Positions 26,698-35,538 are shown, numbered from the stretch's first letter. The stretch is 64,000 nucleotides of DNA from UBA1723 sp045641625 (GCA_045641625.1 JAZUHH010000027.1:1-64000); one strand, 5' to 3'. Notes: generated from the sequence alone by a model not told the origin. Program-made: numbers and translations.

Positions 26698-27834
26698 CTA
26701 GAACTCCTCCAGTTCCTCCATGTCCCTCATGATCTTTACCTCCCTGAATCTTTCCATTTCATCCATGCTGTAAATCAGTTCGAACTTGAAGCCGATGTTT
26801 TCATTGTACAGCAAATTAAGTTCGTCATCTATAGTGATTAGGCTAAGTACAAAACCTATATCTTTTCTGGAAAGCCTCCTATGGTTGTACCTCTTGATTA
26901 TCTTAAATTTTGTATAGTAATCATATTCTTCGAAATTGCGCAAGCCTCCGAAATCTTCGTTTCCCAGCTGTCCATTGAGGCGAAATTCAGCTCCTATTTT
27001 TTCTTTGTTGCCCATATTGTCCATTAAATAATAGCCAAGAAGACTTTGTCCCATAGCCTTTTCCAGATAGCCGTCAGTAAGCTTTGATCCTTTAAAGATT
27101 TGGTATTTATATTTGCAGTGTGGGAACTTTATGGTGCTGTATTTTTCCCTTGTTTTGAATATCCTTCCGACATTAAATTTCGTCAGTTGATTCTTGATGC
27201 CGTTTGCATCTTTGGGTACAACATATTTCAATGTATTTTCTATTAGTTCATCAATTTTATCTATGTCTTTATAATCTGGCTCAAGCCAAACCTCTCCGCT
27301 TACTACATAGTTTCCCCCGTTGTCCGACACTTTTGCGTTCAGATTCTTGATTGTGGGCTTGTACACTGTCTTGAGCATTTCCCCGATCTGAATGGCAAGG
27401 TTGTCCTGAACTTTTATTGCATTTTGAGCAAAAATTTTGTTCAGTTTTACCTGTTGGACGATTAGATTGCCATCCAATTCGCATGAAATCTCGTGCTGGG
27501 TAGCCCAAACCTTGAGCGGTTCCAACGACACAGTCGATTCGACAGTCTGTGAATAGAGTCCGTTCTCGTCCTTGACCGGAGAGCCTATCTCGGTGTATTT
27601 CTTTATGCTTCCCGACTTTATCGAGACAAGCTCATCCCTGACAATGCTGTCGTTACTGATGATTGTGCTTTCCGACACAAAGCAACCGAAGGCTTGTTCT
27701 ATTGCCGTTTTCAGTGCGTTGGTTGTCGCTTCCTGCGGAGTCCTGCCTGTTCCGACCGTAACAAGCGTAACATTCTTTGAATATGTGTTGAAACATATCA
27801 GAATGTAAAGGCATAGAAAAATTATTTTCCTCAT
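26698..27834 (-). CDS. secreted protein with LPP20/FlgT-like N-terminal domain
   Basis: A 378-residue exported protein (signal peptide ending near CFNTYSK). The first domain, VTVGTGRTPQEATTNALKTA followed by IEQAFG, resembles the N-terminal fold of LPP20/FlgT-type and other Bacteroidota envelope proteins whose alanine-rich helix follows a GxGxTxxEA motif. A second alpha/beta part (about 190-378) is unassigned. It is the last of four secreted-protein genes on the minus strand but is separated from the preceding one by about 210 bp that contain three palindromic repeats. No catalytic motif is seen. Function unknown; an envelope-associated role is inferred. Confidence 0.72.
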   Translation of the reverse strand: MRKIIFLCLYILICFNTYSKNVTLVTVGTGRTPQEATTNALKTAIEQAFGCFVSESTIISNDSIVRDELVSIKSGSIKKYTEIGSPVKDENGLYSQTVESTVSLEPLKVWATQHEISCELDGNLIVQQVKLNKIFAQNAIKVQDNLAIQIGEMLKTVYKPTIKNLNAKVSDNGGNYVVSGEVWLEPDYKDIDKIDELIENTLKYVVPKDANGIKNQLTKFNVGRIFKTREKYSTIKFPHCKYKYQIFKGSKLTDGYLEKAMGQSLLGYYLMDNMGNKEKIGAEFRLNGQLGNEDFGGLRNFEEYDYYTKFKIIKRYNHRRLSRKDIGFVLSLITIDDELNLLYNENIGFKFELIYSMDEMERFREVKIMRDMEELEEF

Positions 27835-27936
27835 GACATTATATATATTAAGTTATCTTTTTGGCAAGAGCAATAAAGAAACGATATATGTGTTCTTTAT
27901 TTTGCTATTTTGCAAAGTGAAAAGTCCATTTATCCC

Positions 27937-28036
27937 AATGTCATATGACATTTGGGCTGAGAAGTTCTCCTCAATAGAAATGTCATATGACATTTGGGCT
28001 GAGGAGTTCTCCTTAATGAAAATGTCATATGACATT
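27937..28036. repeat. three copies of a 16-bp palindrome at exact 42-bp period
   Basis: AATGTCATATGACATT occurs at 27937-27952, 27979-27994 and 28021-28036. The 26-bp spacers are near-identical (TTGGGCTGAGRAGTTCTCCT core). The unit is 42 bp, so both strands read an MSYDI peptide repeat, but this is a by-product of the palindrome. It sits in the gap before the last gene of the secreted-protein cluster. Confidence 0.9.
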
Positions 28037-28043
28037 CAGTAAA

Positions 28044-28538
28044 TCATTCGTTCCCCATCTGTTTATTGTCTTCATCTAACGTCTTGAAATAGACAAACAC
28101 CCTTTTTGCGTTGTCGTCAGTGAAGCATGAAAGCAGTTCAAGGCTTTTTACATAGCCGACCGAGTATTCATAGTTCTTCTCTGTGATTTCTGCTTCAGTA
28201 TTTCCGTCAGCGCGATCAGTTGTGCGGATTACAGTCTCCGAATTTATGGTCGAGCCGTTAAAGAATCTGCCTGCCATGGACATCGCCCTTACTGACGCTA
28301 TCTTGTTCATCGTGATTTCTCCGCCATTGTTGATGTATTTCTCGGGGTCCAGAACAACAACGGACAACAGGTATCTGCTGTCATAGTCATCGACAACCTT
28401 GACGCCTGAAAATGCGCCGTTGCGATATAGCCTCTCGACAAAGTTCGCGAGGTTTGTCTTGTCCTTGTTAATGATCTGCCCCGATGCTGACAAAGCGAGC
28501 ATGGAAGCCGCAAGTGTAAATAGAAATCTTCCTACCAT
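28044..28538 (-). CDS. small secreted protein of the four-gene cluster
   Basis: A 164-residue protein with a signal peptide (MVGRFLFTLAASMLALSASG, cleavage near GQI). The mature part has IINKDKTNLANFVERLYRNG, a YLLSVVVLDPEKY strand segment and a C-terminal helix ending in FVYFKTLDEDNKQM. I do not recognise a family. Its start overlaps the stop of the upstream gene by 7 bp (28532-28538), which indicates translational coupling. The shared operon suggests it works in the envelope with the DUF6175-like and TPR-like proteins. Confidence 0.72.
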   Translation of the reverse strand: MVGRFLFTLAASMLALSASGQIINKDKTNLANFVERLYRNGAFSGVKVVDDYDSRYLLSVVVLDPEKYINNGGEITMNKIASVRAMSMAGRFFNGSTINSETVIRTTDRADGNTEAEITEKNYEYSVGYVKSLELLSCFTDDNAKRVFVYFKTLDEDNKQMGNE

Positions 28539-29560
28539 TCCTCTATATAGTTAGTGTTGCAAATTATTTGCGGCTGGTTTTCGCCGTATGCGCATCCCAC
28601 ATTTTCCGCCGCTTCGATCATTCTGTCCATCAGCATAGCCTCGTTGTCCTCCTCCTTTCTGTACAGGCTCATCATTTCCTTGTACTGCATCACCATGAAG
28701 TCCCAGTTGCGTTGTTCGATTCGCTCCTGTCTTTCGGCTTCCTTTTTCTCGTCCTCTCTCAGTTTCTTGCTCATGCTCTCCATCAGAGAGTCGGCGATGA
28801 TTGAGCATCCGGCCAAAGGATTGACCTTTGAAAGTATGTCTAGAGCCTTCTCTGCGCCGTCATAGTCCTGTCGCACCATCCATATCGCGTTCGCCTCCTT
28901 GATTAGTTTCCTTCCCTGAATCTCCATGTACTCGTTGTTGATTGCAGCGGCCTTTTCTCTGGATGTACGGTAGCATTCCTCGCAGATGTCGGGGATTGCG
29001 ACGAGCTCTGCGATGGCAGCCTCGTATTTTCCTTGTTTCGCAAGGCGGTCTGCATCCATCATGATCGAGTTGCAGTGTGAGGTGTAGTATTCGGCTATCT
29101 TCCTCTTTCCGTTCTCGATGCATCTGCTGAGCGTCTTGTTTGTTACGGAGATTTGGTTGATAGCCTTGATGTATGCCTTGTTTTCGTTGATTCCGATTCC
29201 GATAGCGTCGATGTGTGCGGACTCGAAGACCTTGTTGTCAACAATGTCTCCGATGTAGAATGAGATGCCCAGCTTGACGGACACTTTTGCGGGAGAGGTT
29301 GCGACAATATCCTTTTCGACGACATTGACCTTTGATGTGAATACGAACCTGTTTGTCAGTCCGTTGTCGGAAAGGCCGTTGCCGTTTTCAGATACAATTC
29401 TGTCAAGCTTGTCCTTGAGTTGCGATGCCGCCTCCTTTGGGATGTCCATCTTTTCGGGAAGTATTGCGCGGATTGACACTTTTCCTGCGCTGTTGGTTGT
29501 GTCTGCGCTGCTGCATACCGCAATGAGCGACATGAGCAAAAGAATGATGTGTTTTTTCAT
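28532..29560 (-). CDS. secreted TPR-like helical protein
   Basis: A 342-residue exported protein; the signal peptide ends near CSSADT. The N-terminal 150 residues form a mixed domain with VSVKLGISFYIGD and an AYIKAINQISVTNK segment like that of LPP20-type stress lipoproteins. Then follow tetratricopeptide-like helices (QGKYEAAIAELVAIPDICEE and a DGAEKALDILSKVNP stretch) and a charged coiled-coil tail (EDEKKEAERQERIEQ). Family not named. It lies 6 bp after the DUF6175-like gene and overlaps the next one, so it is the second gene of an operon. Confidence 0.74.
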   Translation of the reverse strand: MKKHIILLLMSLIAVCSSADTTNSAGKVSIRAILPEKMDIPKEAASQLKDKLDRIVSENGNGLSDNGLTNRFVFTSKVNVVEKDIVATSPAKVSVKLGISFYIGDIVDNKVFESAHIDAIGIGINENKAYIKAINQISVTNKTLSRCIENGKRKIAEYYTSHCNSIMMDADRLAKQGKYEAAIAELVAIPDICEECYRTSREKAAAINNEYMEIQGRKLIKEANAIWMVRQDYDGAEKALDILSKVNPLAGCSIIADSLMESMSKKLREDEKKEAERQERIEQRNWDFMVMQYKEMMSLYRKEEDNEAMLMDRMIEAAENVGCAYGENQPQIICNTNYIEEW

Positions 29561-29566
29561 ATCCTG

Positions 29567-30529
29567 TTATTTTTCTCCTAGTACAACAATGGCTTCACCC
29601 AATCCTCTGACCAACACTTTGCTTGTGATCTCGAATGGCTGTTTCTGCAGATACTTTCTGAGTTTGGTTGCAAAGGCTCTTGCGTCCATAGCGTTCCCGT
29701 TCTCGTCATACAGAGGAATCCTGACCTGTTCGAACTGCGCGAAGTTTTCAGTTCCGTCGGACAGGTTGAAGCTTGACTTTACAGTGTTTTCCCTAAGCCA
29801 TTTCTGGATGCAGTCGGTCAGTTCCTCTCCGTCGTACTCTGTCTCAAGGTCATTCTCCCAAGAGTCCCACTTCTTGACAGTCAGTACAATTTCTCTGCCC
29901 TTCTTTTCCTGCTCCCTAAAGAAAGCTTCAAGCTGAAAGTTGAAGTCGGAAGTGTATTTGTCTATTGCGTCTTCAAGAAGGACAGGGAATCCGTCATTTT
30001 GGATTTCTTTGTTTGTAGAGGTTCCGTATGCTGTTGCAATTCTCTTGCTTGTGTAGCTGTCAAATGCCTCAAGAGTGAATGTTACGCTCTTGTTTCCGTT
30101 GGACAGCTTGTTCACTTCCCAGTCTATTTGGAGAATGATGTCTGTCTTTGCTTTCCTCTTAAGTATGTCAAGAGGGCTTTCTTCCAATGATGAACCGCCC
30201 TTGCTCATTGTGGCATTGTCTTCTGCGGTTCTGACGTTGATGTTCTTCAGCTCCTGTTCGCAGTCCTTGACACTATATCCCAGAGAAGTCATTATTTGAC
30301 CGAGCTTTGCAATGACACCTCTGATTTCGTAGTCCTGTTGGAAAGCTGTCTGATAGTCTGGCACAACAACCTTTGTCCCCTGGTTGTTGAAAGTGGTGGT
30401 ATAGATTCTTTGGCTGCACCAGTGGTCGCTTGGCAGAATCATCAAGGTTGGTTTCTTGCCTTTCTGTGCAAAGCCGCAAAGGAATGTGCATACCAATGTA
30501 AAGATAAGTAATGCTATTTTTCTCATCAT
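29567..30529 (-). CDS. DUF6175-like secreted protein
   Basis: A 320-residue exported protein (MMRKIALLIFTLVCTFLCG, cleavage near FAQ). The opening KPTLMILPSDHWCSQRIYTT, the RTAEDNATMS segment, the DIILQIDWEVNK strand and the final RGLGEAIVVLGEK match what I recall of the DUF6175 family of Bacteroidales; this rests on memory of family sequences. It heads the minus-strand operon 30529-28044. A -7 box TACTTTTG (30603-30610, minus) and a palindrome CGATGCGCATCG (30588-30599) lie upstream in the leader. Biochemical role unknown. Confidence 0.75.
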   Translation of the reverse strand: MMRKIALLIFTLVCTFLCGFAQKGKKPTLMILPSDHWCSQRIYTTTFNNQGTKVVVPDYQTAFQQDYEIRGVIAKLGQIMTSLGYSVKDCEQELKNINVRTAEDNATMSKGGSSLEESPLDILKRKAKTDIILQIDWEVNKLSNGNKSVTFTLEAFDSYTSKRIATAYGTSTNKEIQNDGFPVLLEDAIDKYTSDFNFQLEAFFREQEKKGREIVLTVKKWDSWENDLETEYDGEELTDCIQKWLRENTVKSSFNLSDGTENFAQFEQVRIPLYDENGNAMDARAFATKLRKYLQKQPFEITSKVLVRGLGEAIVVLGEK

Positions 30530-30707
30530 AGTCTAATATTAAATTTTGTAATTCAGGTGTTCTCCTTTTTCGCCGGTTGAAAATTGCCGATGCGCATCGA
30601 GGCAAAAGTAGTTACTATGCAGAGATCTATAATAGTCCTTTTTGGTCCTTATCTTCTGAATGCACGGAGGAAAGTTTAGGTGTTGCTTTCATATTAGGCA
30701 ACTTTTC

Positions 30708-30738
30708 TTGAATATTATATAAAAAGTGTATAAGTTTG
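30708..30738 (+). promoter_or_regulatory. promoter of the superoxide dismutase gene
   Basis: TTG (30708-30710), 20 bp, TAAGTTTG (30731-30738). Leader of about 52 nt to the ATG. Confidence 0.6.
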
Positions 30739-30796
30739 CACCCGTTAGCAAACCATATATCTACATCTTCGATTTTTTTAATTAACCTTTTATGAT

Positions 30797-31381
30797 ATGA
30801 GTACAAATTTTGTTATGCAGAAGCTTCGTTACAAAGAAGATGCTCTGGCTCCTGTCATCAGCCCAGAAACGATCAGTTTCCACTATGGAAAACATTTACA
30901 GACCTATGTGAACAACTTGAACAACCTGGTCGCAGGTACAGAGTTCGAGAATGCCTCGCTTGAAGAGATTGCCGCCAAGGCTCAAGGCGGAATCGGCAAC
31001 AACGCGGGACAGGTGTTGAACCACACTCTCTATTTCGAGCAGCTCACTCCGAATCCGGAGCGTACTGAACCCCAAGGCAAGCTATTGGATGCCATTAACC
31101 AAAGCTTCGGATCTTTCGCCGAGATGCAGAAGAAGATGAATGCTTCTGCCGCAACTCTGTTCGGTAGCGGCTGGGCATGGCTCTGTGCTGACGCGAACGG
31201 CAAGCTCAGTGTCGAGCAGATGGCCAATGCAGACAATCCTTTGCGACATGGATTGAGCCCCATTCTGACTTTTGATGTCTGGGAGCATGCCTATTATCTG
31301 GACTACCAGAACCGCAGGGCAGACTATCTGACTGCATTGTGGGGCATTATTGACTGGAATGTCATAGAAAGCAGGTACTAA
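30797..31381 (+). CDS. sodB: Fe/Mn superoxide dismutase
   Basis: Converts superoxide to hydrogen peroxide and oxygen. The four metal ligands are visible: His in FHYGKH, His in NHTLYF, and Asp and His in DVWEHAYYLDYQNRR. The N-terminal segment LAPVISPETISFHYGKHLQT and the central GSGWAWLCAD are classic. Length 194, normal. Bacteroidales enzymes of this type are often cambialistic for Fe or Mn, and the metal cannot be fixed from sequence alone. It is a single-gene unit with its own promoter and a strong terminator, and it is divergent from the secreted-protein operon. The first ATG at 30797 is used; an internal Met at residue 7 is the alternative. Confidence 0.95.
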   Translation: MSTNFVMQKLRYKEDALAPVISPETISFHYGKHLQTYVNNLNNLVAGTEFENASLEEIAAKAQGGIGNNAGQVLNHTLYFEQLTPNPERTEPQGKLLDAINQSFGSFAEMQKKMNASAATLFGSGWAWLCADANGKLSVEQMANADNPLRHGLSPILTFDVWEHAYYLDYQNRRADYLTALWGIIDWNVIESRY

Positions 31382-31396
31382 AAAGAATAACAAACA

Positions 31397-31426
31397 AAAA
31401 AAGGGAGGTTTTCGCCTCCCTTTTTT
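31397..31426. terminator. bidirectional terminator between sodB and the CotH gene
   Basis: AAAAAAGGGAGG (31397-31408) pairs with CCTCCCTTTTTT (31415-31426), 12 bp perfect, 6-nt loop, with U-runs on both strands. Confidence 0.9.
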
Positions 31427-31441
31427 CGTTTCTGCAATGTC

Positions 31442-34400
31442 TTATTGCTTTACAATCTTAGTCACCTTGTCGTTGACCTTTAGCAGATATACACCTGCAG
31501 GATAATCTCCTCCGAAAGTCATTCCCTCGTATGCCGTTCCGGACTCTATAACCTGTCCAAGCATATCGGAAACGATGTATTCCCCGTCAGTCCCTATTGT
31601 CCATTGCGATGCTGTAGGGTTCGGCCATACCATGTCGGAATCCAAGATGCTGTCGAGTGACGTAATCAAATCCTGAGTGCAGACAGCTGTTCCGTTTGCC
31701 GCTCTAGGGGTTGCAATCTGACTGCCGAGAGTGGCAGTCCGGCAGGCGTTGAAAATCTTTGAGTCGGATGCTCCGTCGGAACTTCTTCCGTAAGAGGCAT
31801 TGCGGTCATGAAGCTGGTATGTCATCTCGTCAATCTTCATCTCTGAATTCAAGTAGGGAACGGCAAGGACAAGCTTTTGCTGAGTAGCCGCGCTTAGCTT
31901 GAAAGCCAAGTGCAACGCTCCGGTCTCCTGCGCCTTGTCAGCCCAGACAATCACTCTGCCATGAGCAGGTATGATTGTTTCCGAAGAGTTGTATGGGAAC
32001 TCGGAAACCCTGCCGGTTGTCTCGTTCCTGATTATCATTCCTGCCAAGTCAACATCAAAGTTCTCTGCATTGTAAATCTCGATCCAGTCTGGCTTTGATC
32101 CATATTCGTCCTCGGTGCTGCCGTTCGATGCGCAGACCTCGTTGATGAACAGTTTAGGAGCCTTGAACTCTGAGTTTGAAGCAAGGATAACCTCTATGTC
32201 AGCACCTTCCCTGGCAACTGTTCCAATGTAGGAGTCGCTGTTGTTGTCTATGGTATTGCCGTTTACAATCCATGACTTAATTGTATATCCGTTTGGAATT
32301 CTTAGCTCTACCTTTATTCTTTCGCCAATGAACAGGTCACGGTCATAGTCGCTGTTGCTCTGCTCGTTCTTGTTCACCCAGATCTTGTAGCCTGGAGCGT
32401 TGCCTCCGAAGTTCAGGTGGACTCTGACATTGGCTTTCTCAGCCTCAACATTATAGTAGCTTACAAGCTGTCTCTCGATGATTGCAGGGCGCTGTGTGGC
32501 AAAAGTTATCATGCTCTCGATACCGCTGTTGTACTGCTGTTCAGAGCCGCCGCCAAGGTTTCTCTGCTGCATCATTGCACAGGCCTCCTCCTTTGTCAAT
32601 TGCTTGATCGAGTCGATAACTGTGTTGATTCTAGCCTCGTTGAACTGGTTTTTAAGCAGGTAGGTGTATCGGTCAAGGAACTTGTATTTGAAGTCCTCGT
32701 TCTGCATGCACGACTTGAACAGGGTGCAATACTTCTGGTCAACCTGGCTCGTTCCGCCTCCCCAGCCGCCGAAGCCACCGCCTCCCCAGCCACCAAATCC
32801 GCCAGGGCCGGCAGGACCTCCGATTCCAGGATTCTGGTTGTTGCTGTTGTCAGTAGCATTTCCTGTAGTAGTGAAAAGAAGCATGTTGTTGTTCACGCTC
32901 GTGTGCTGAGACATTCCGAAATCCACATCAAAGAGAATCCAGCGGAACTTACCTCCATCCTTCTTTCTCCAGAGTTTTGTGTTGTTGTTTACCCAGTCTG
33001 TGTTGGCGATGAACTGCTGGATGATCTGATAGTCGATGTACTCGTCAATGTCCATCATCTGGGACAGCTTGTCATAGAAGTCTGCGTCAGAGTTGTGCTG
33101 CTCTGCGTACCTCTCCATGTCATAGTAAGCCTGGTCCGTTCCTATTTCAGCCACATATTTGCCTTCGTCCTTCATCACACGAAGGTACTCGATCTCGTCC
33201 TCGTCATAGCCGTAGTTTGAGTAGATGTAGTCCTCGTCTGTCCTCTCTCGAAGTCCCATCAAACCCTTGTACTCTCCGTTCAGGAAGTATGCCACCGGCT
33301 GATAGGCCTGATAGTCTATGTTCATTCCCTTGGTAAGCGACTGCATGAATCCGTCTCTCCAGCGAGGGTAAAGGTACCATCCGTTACCTCCGTTTCTCAG
33401 TGCCAGGCTCTTGTACTTTGTGTAGCTTCTGTCGGCAAAGAACTTTGTGTATTGGAACTTGTTGTTGCCGGTTCTCTTGTTTGCCTTGATCTTGAAGCTC
33501 TTTACATCGTGAGAGCGGGAGCATCCTCCAAAGACTCCGACCTCAACCTCCTGGCTGTCAACAACTCTGCCGTCAACAATGTATTCGAAATTGGCAGGTC
33601 TCATCCATTCCTGGTTGTAGTTGGCATTTCCGTTCATGTCGCTTGAACAAGACGAAGGGGCTCCGTTGTTTCCCTTTACGCACAGACCAAGCTTGTCCCC
33701 ATAGAAATGGTCTCTGTCCGAGTTTATGGAAACGATAGGCAGGTTTGATCGTCCGCACGAAGCATAGATAGTCTCAGTGAACAGGTATGAGCCTGTAACC
33801 ACATCGCTATATATGGCATCGTCCTTGAAGGCTCTTGCCCTGACTATAGTTGACTTGTTGATCGCTATAGGTGATTCATACAGGGTTCCGTTCTCTGGTG
33901 TTGGAATGGCTCCGTCAAGCGTATAGTAAATCTTTGCGCCTGCAGTTGGACATTGGATTTGAACTGTAGCATTGCCTCCGTTCACGACTCCTGGTTCCGT
34001 ACCGCTGAATTTGGGAGCAGAAACTCTCTCCTCTATTTTACGGACAGGATTGTTCTCCTTTCCAGGCGAAGGAATCATGTAGCCTCCATCTGCATACGAG
34101 ACATGAGGGTACTGCTTGAGGTAGTCAACAGAGATTGTCTGCGAACCATTTGTAAGGGTAAGTTTGCCGGCATCTGATGTCAGCTTTTCGGGAACGCTTC
34201 CGATGTAGATAGGGTTCACGTTTTGCGCAATGTTGCTGTTAGTCTCCTCCTTGCCGAAGAACAGCAGGTTGTATCCCTTCTTGATAATATGGGATTGTGT
34301 AAGGCGCAATGACCATGAGACTTTACCTTCCTTCTCGTTGGTTACAGTCCATCCGTTCAGGTCGATATTCTCGCCATCATTATATATTTCGACGTAACCG

Positions 34401-34558
34401 TTATAGTCGTATTTGTCGCTGACGATTGTCGATATGTTGCTTGGCATGATCTCTGTGATCCTGACCTCTGCAAGGGAACTTGCAGCAGTTAGTGCGCATG
34501 TGGACACTAAAAGTGATTTGGCCGCCTTGTTCAGTAAACTAATGTTTTTGTATCTCAT
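31442..34558 (-). CDS. secreted CotH-kinase-family protein with LTD domains and T9SS sorting domain
   Basis: A 1038-residue cell-surface or secreted protein. Order: signal peptide; lamin-tail domain (VRITEIMPSN, GYVEIYNDG, LNGWTV); a chitobiase-type repeat (AKIYYTLDGAIPTPENGTLY); CotH kinase-like domain (SFKIKANKR, NGEYKGLMGLRERTDEDYI, WILFDVDFGMS, about 300-640) carrying a glycine/tryptophan-rich insert (GGFGGWGGGG repeated, about 575-600); a second lamin-tail domain (LFINEVCASNG, PDWIEIYNAE); and a C-terminal T9SS type-A domain (VWPNPT, DMLGQVIESG, GDYPAGVYLLKV). CotH proteins of spores are atypical protein kinases; activity here is not shown. A -7 box TATATTTG lies at 34623-34630 (minus). 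Confidence 0.88.
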   Translation of the reverse strand: MRYKNISLLNKAAKSLLVSTCALTAASSLAEVRITEIMPSNISTIVSDKYDYNGYVEIYNDGENIDLNGWTVTNEKEGKVSWSLRLTQSHIIKKGYNLLFFGKEETNSNIAQNVNPIYIGSVPEKLTSDAGKLTLTNGSQTISVDYLKQYPHVSYADGGYMIPSPGKENNPVRKIEERVSAPKFSGTEPGVVNGGNATVQIQCPTAGAKIYYTLDGAIPTPENGTLYESPIAINKSTIVRARAFKDDAIYSDVVTGSYLFTETIYASCGRSNLPIVSINSDRDHFYGDKLGLCVKGNNGAPSSCSSDMNGNANYNQEWMRPANFEYIVDGRVVDSQEVEVGVFGGCSRSHDVKSFKIKANKRTGNNKFQYTKFFADRSYTKYKSLALRNGGNGWYLYPRWRDGFMQSLTKGMNIDYQAYQPVAYFLNGEYKGLMGLRERTDEDYIYSNYGYDEDEIEYLRVMKDEGKYVAEIGTDQAYYDMERYAEQHNSDADFYDKLSQMMDIDEYIDYQIIQQFIANTDWVNNNTKLWRKKDGGKFRWILFDVDFGMSQHTSVNNNMLLFTTTGNATDNSNNQNPGIGGPAGPGGFGGWGGGGFGGWGGGTSQVDQKYCTLFKSCMQNEDFKYKFLDRYTYLLKNQFNEARINTVIDSIKQLTKEEACAMMQQRNLGGGSEQQYNSGIESMITFATQRPAIIERQLVSYYNVEAEKANVRVHLNFGGNAPGYKIWVNKNEQSNSDYDRDLFIGERIKVELRIPNGYTIKSWIVNGNTIDNNSDSYIGTVAREGADIEVILASNSEFKAPKLFINEVCASNGSTEDEYGSKPDWIEIYNAENFDVDLAGMIIRNETTGRVSEFPYNSSETIIPAHGRVIVWADKAQETGALHLAFKLSAATQQKLVLAVPYLNSEMKIDEMTYQLHDRNASYGRSSDGASDSKIFNACRTATLGSQIATPRAANGTAVCTQDLITSLDSILDSDMVWPNPTASQWTIGTDGEYIVSDMLGQVIESGTAYEGMTFGGDYPAGVYLLKVNDKVTKIVKQ

Positions 34559-34622
34559 AAAACTATGGTGTTAGATTCCGTTAGGTTCATTTTCAAATAA
34601 ATTCCTTCGAATTGAAGTAAGG

Positions 34623-34630
34623 CAAATATA
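34623..34630 (-). promoter_or_regulatory. -7 element upstream of the CotH gene
   Basis: TATATTTG on the minus strand, about 65 bp upstream of the ATG. The -33 element is weak. Confidence 0.45.
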
Positions 34631-34730
34631 GCACTAAATAATTATTGTCAGAATGTCAAAAATGAAAAAAATGATGCGATTCTGACAAATAGATATTGTA
34701 GAACATGTTTTGTGTCCTGTTTATGCAAGA

Positions 34731-34764
34731 AAAAAGGACGAAGCACTTTTCAAATGCTCCGTCC
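34731..34764 (-). terminator. terminator of the SIMPL-domain gene
   Basis: A 10-position stem with one mismatch (34736-34745 with 34755-34764) followed on the minus strand by a U-run (A-run 34730-34735). Confidence 0.75.
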
Positions 34765-34806
34765 TGATAGTTTTAGGGATTGCTCCTACTTTTTTGGAGA
34801 TTGCGC

Positions 34807-35538
34807 CTAATCCTTGATGATATATACGGCGTGAACAGTCACACTGACTTTCTTCTCGATGTCGTGCTCGTTCCAATCGTTTCCGTTTGTGTCAGTGATT
34901 CGGAACTGACCTACGTCAATGCGCTTGATGGCTCTGAATCCGTCGGAGAATCCGTGGATAAGCTTTGTCGCACGAACCTTGGCATTCTCTGTCGCAACAT
35001 CTATAAGCTCAAGCTTCAAAGGCTCTATTATCGAGTCTGTGATTGTGTAGATCGGATTTGATACAGAGACGTCAATTCCCTTTGCGATAAGGTTTGTGAT
35101 GTCAGCAGACACGTCGTGCATCTTATATACGCGGTCGCTTGTGACAGTAATTTTTTGGGAAACTTTAGTTCCGATTCTGCGCTGGCCTACGTAGTCGCCC
35201 GACTGCGAGTATATGCTCTCGAAAATTCCGTCGGAGTTCAATTCTCCCCACTTGTAGTCGTTGAATCCGTTGTCCTTCAAGTAGTTCTCGACAGCCTTTT
35301 TCTTCTCAGGAAGCTTCTCGAATCCTTCCTCTCTGGTTCCGGCATTGACGCTGACATTGACAGAGAATACTCCGTGGTCAGCCACCATGTTCTTGATTCC
35401 GTAGCCTGTTACTGTCGCTGTGTGTTCGCCTGCTCCGGAGCTTCTTACCGCAGCGGCAAGGTTAAGTGCATGAGCCATAATGGCAACACCGATTATGAAG
35501 CATACGCCCAAAATGATCAATCCTGCATTTGATTTCAT
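34807..35538 (-). CDS. SIMPL (DUF541) domain protein
   Basis: A 243-residue protein with an N-terminal signal anchor (GLIILGVCFIIGVAIMAHAL) and one periplasmic SIMPL/DUF541 domain. Family features: the ATVTGYG start strand, GVFSVNVSVNAGTREEGFEK, the middle VSQKITVTSDRVYKMHDVS and the late ATENAKVRATKLIHG. SIMPL proteins are envelope proteins linked to oxidative stress in E. coli (YggE), but their reaction is unknown. Monocistronic, with a terminator. Flanking genes give no functional hint. Confidence 0.85.
   Translation of the reverse strand: MKSNAGLIILGVCFIIGVAIMAHALNLAAAVRSSGAGEHTATVTGYGIKNMVADHGVFSVNVSVNAGTREEGFEKLPEKKKAVENYLKDNGFNDYKWGELNSDGIFESIYSQSGDYVGQRRIGTKVSQKITVTSDRVYKMHDVSADITNLIAKGIDVSVSNPIYTITDSIIEPLKLELIDVATENAKVRATKLIHGFSDGFRAIKRIDVGQFRITDTNGNDWNEHDIEKKVSVTVHAVYIIKD

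Noticed and set aside
27833..28042. Possible small MSYDI-repeat proteins on both strands
   Set aside because: The peptide repeats come from the palindromic 42-bp DNA unit and appear on both strands at once. No conserved domain or start context supports a protein.
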